Below, piece by piece: positions 63,526 to 64,000 of a DNA stretch of 64,000 nucleotides. Source of the DNA: Aquiluna sp. (lineage in GTDB: Bacteria > Actinomycetota > Actinomycetes > Actinomycetales > Microbacteriaceae); the NCBI GenBank assembly GCA_017854485.1, contig JAFMHN010000001.1:62001-126000 (forward strand), read 5' to 3'. The notes below the pieces were generated by a model that searched no databases, was not told the origin of the DNA, and saw only the letters and a program-made list of their open reading frames with translations. Position 1 is the stretch's first letter; each line of letters starts with the position of its first letter. The position numbers and the translations under genes are program-made.

Positions 63526-64000
63526 ATGCCTGAATTTCAAAGGATTAGCTTCGCGCCGGAGTTTCTCGACTATCAAGCTGGCATGGACCTCCAGCAACGT
63601 GTCCACGCTGACGTAGTAGGCAATAAGACGCCGAATACCGTCTTGCTCTTGGAGCACTCCCCTGTTTACACGGCCGGAAAGAGAACTGAGGAACACGAGC
63701 TCCCTGACGACGGTTCTGCGTTTTATGAAACAAACCGTGGCGGGAAAATTACCTGGCATGGCCCCGGCCAACTCGTCGGCTATCCGATCATGCACTTGCC
63801 GCAACCAATTGATGTTGTTGCCTACGTTCGATGGCTGGAGGAAGTGCTAATTCAGGTGATAGCAAACTTCGGAGTTGTCGGGCAAAGAGTTCAGAAGCGA
63901 ACTGGGGTTTGGGTTGAAACCGACTCTGGTTTAGAAAAAGTCGCGGCCATTGGCATTCGAATAAGCGAGAAGGTCACGATGCATGGCTTCGCCTTGAACT
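63526..64000 (+). CDS. lipB: lipoyl(octanoyl) transferase (N-terminal part, cut by window edge)
   Basis: Moves octanoate from acyl carrier protein to the lysine of E2 proteins. 158 residues visible of about 210. LLLEHSPVYTAGKRT, the signature RGGKITWHGPGQLVGYPI, and the catalytic Lys region EKVAAIGIRIS are present; the catalytic Cys lies past the edge. Starts 27 bases after the E2 gene it serves; the ribosome binding site is weak. lipA is expected next. Confidence 0.95.
   Translation, partial: MPEFQRISFAPEFLDYQAGMDLQQRVHADVVGNKTPNTVLLLEHSPVYTAGKRTEEHELPDDGSAFYETNRGGKITWHGPGQLVGYPIMHLPQPIDVVAYVRWLEEVLIQVIANFGVVGQRVQKRTGVWVETDSGLEKVAAIGIRISEKVTMHGFALN

Overview
This 64 kb window looks like chromosome of a small-genome actinobacterium, most likely of the family Microbacteriaceae (perhaps the freshwater Luna-type relatives such as Rhodoluna or Aquiluna). 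The evidence is the set of actinobacterial marker families (SepH, DUF3000, DUF3093, DUF3159, DUF3710, DUF4193, DUF7455, Mqo, an EF-P with a PGKGP loop, a Lys/Ala-rich sigma-A N-terminus), their familiar gene order, a moderate GC content by eye, and very tight packing. I see no phage, transposon, CRISPR array or rRNA. No gap without a gene or RNA reaches 300 bp; the largest, 33626-33900, holds a candidate small gene.

Layout. (1) 1-17415, all on the minus strand: rarA, rpsD, two small membrane proteins, alaS, ruvX, mltG, the shikimate genes aroE-aroC-aroK-aroB-aroQ, efp and nusB, then the pyrimidine operon pyrR-pyrB-pyrC-(PH-like)-carA-carB, with carB cut by the window edge. (2) 17468-19471, plus strand: a membrane-anchored cyclophilin and a DUF349 protein. 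(3) 19475-31524, one long minus-strand cluster: thrS, HIT, pdxS, pdxT, yebC, ruvC, ruvA, ruvB, yajC, secD, secF and the (p)ppGpp enzyme rel. (4) 31610-36795: a short VIT-type transporter, mqo, a Gly-Cys-Val tRNA cluster (minus), the ammonium channel amtB and the antiporter nhaA. (5) 36788-46760: zapE, an sseA-sufE-reductase-DUF3000-rnd run, then dxs, acnA and DUF3159. (6) 46757-55199: DUF3710, dut, DUF3093, DUF4193, sepH, a phosphodiesterase, and convergent parC and parE. (7) 55186-64000: a MurT/GatD-like pair behind sigA, PAC2, pepA, lpdA, the E2 acyltransferase and lipB (cut by the window edge).

Together these serve pyrimidine, aromatic amino acid, vitamin B6, isoprenoid and lipoate supply, central carbon oxidation (Mqo, aconitase, E2/E3), recombination repair (RuvABC, RarA), protein export and cell-wall growth.

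The most unusual points are these. The MurT/GatD-like pair has lost the glutaminase Cys and His and the MurT zinc-ribbon cysteines, and lies in a lineage expected to make B-type peptidoglycan. sigA has an open, conserved-looking N-terminus that can only start at AUC among codons next to a Shine-Dalgarno, below a strong 5' hairpin. pyrR has a PyrR-box hairpin that pairs with its own ribosome binding site. Several divergent genes have a TANNNT box 6-7 bp before the start codon, suggesting leaderless mRNAs. Six of the eight convergent junctions are overlapping genes with no room for an intrinsic terminator.
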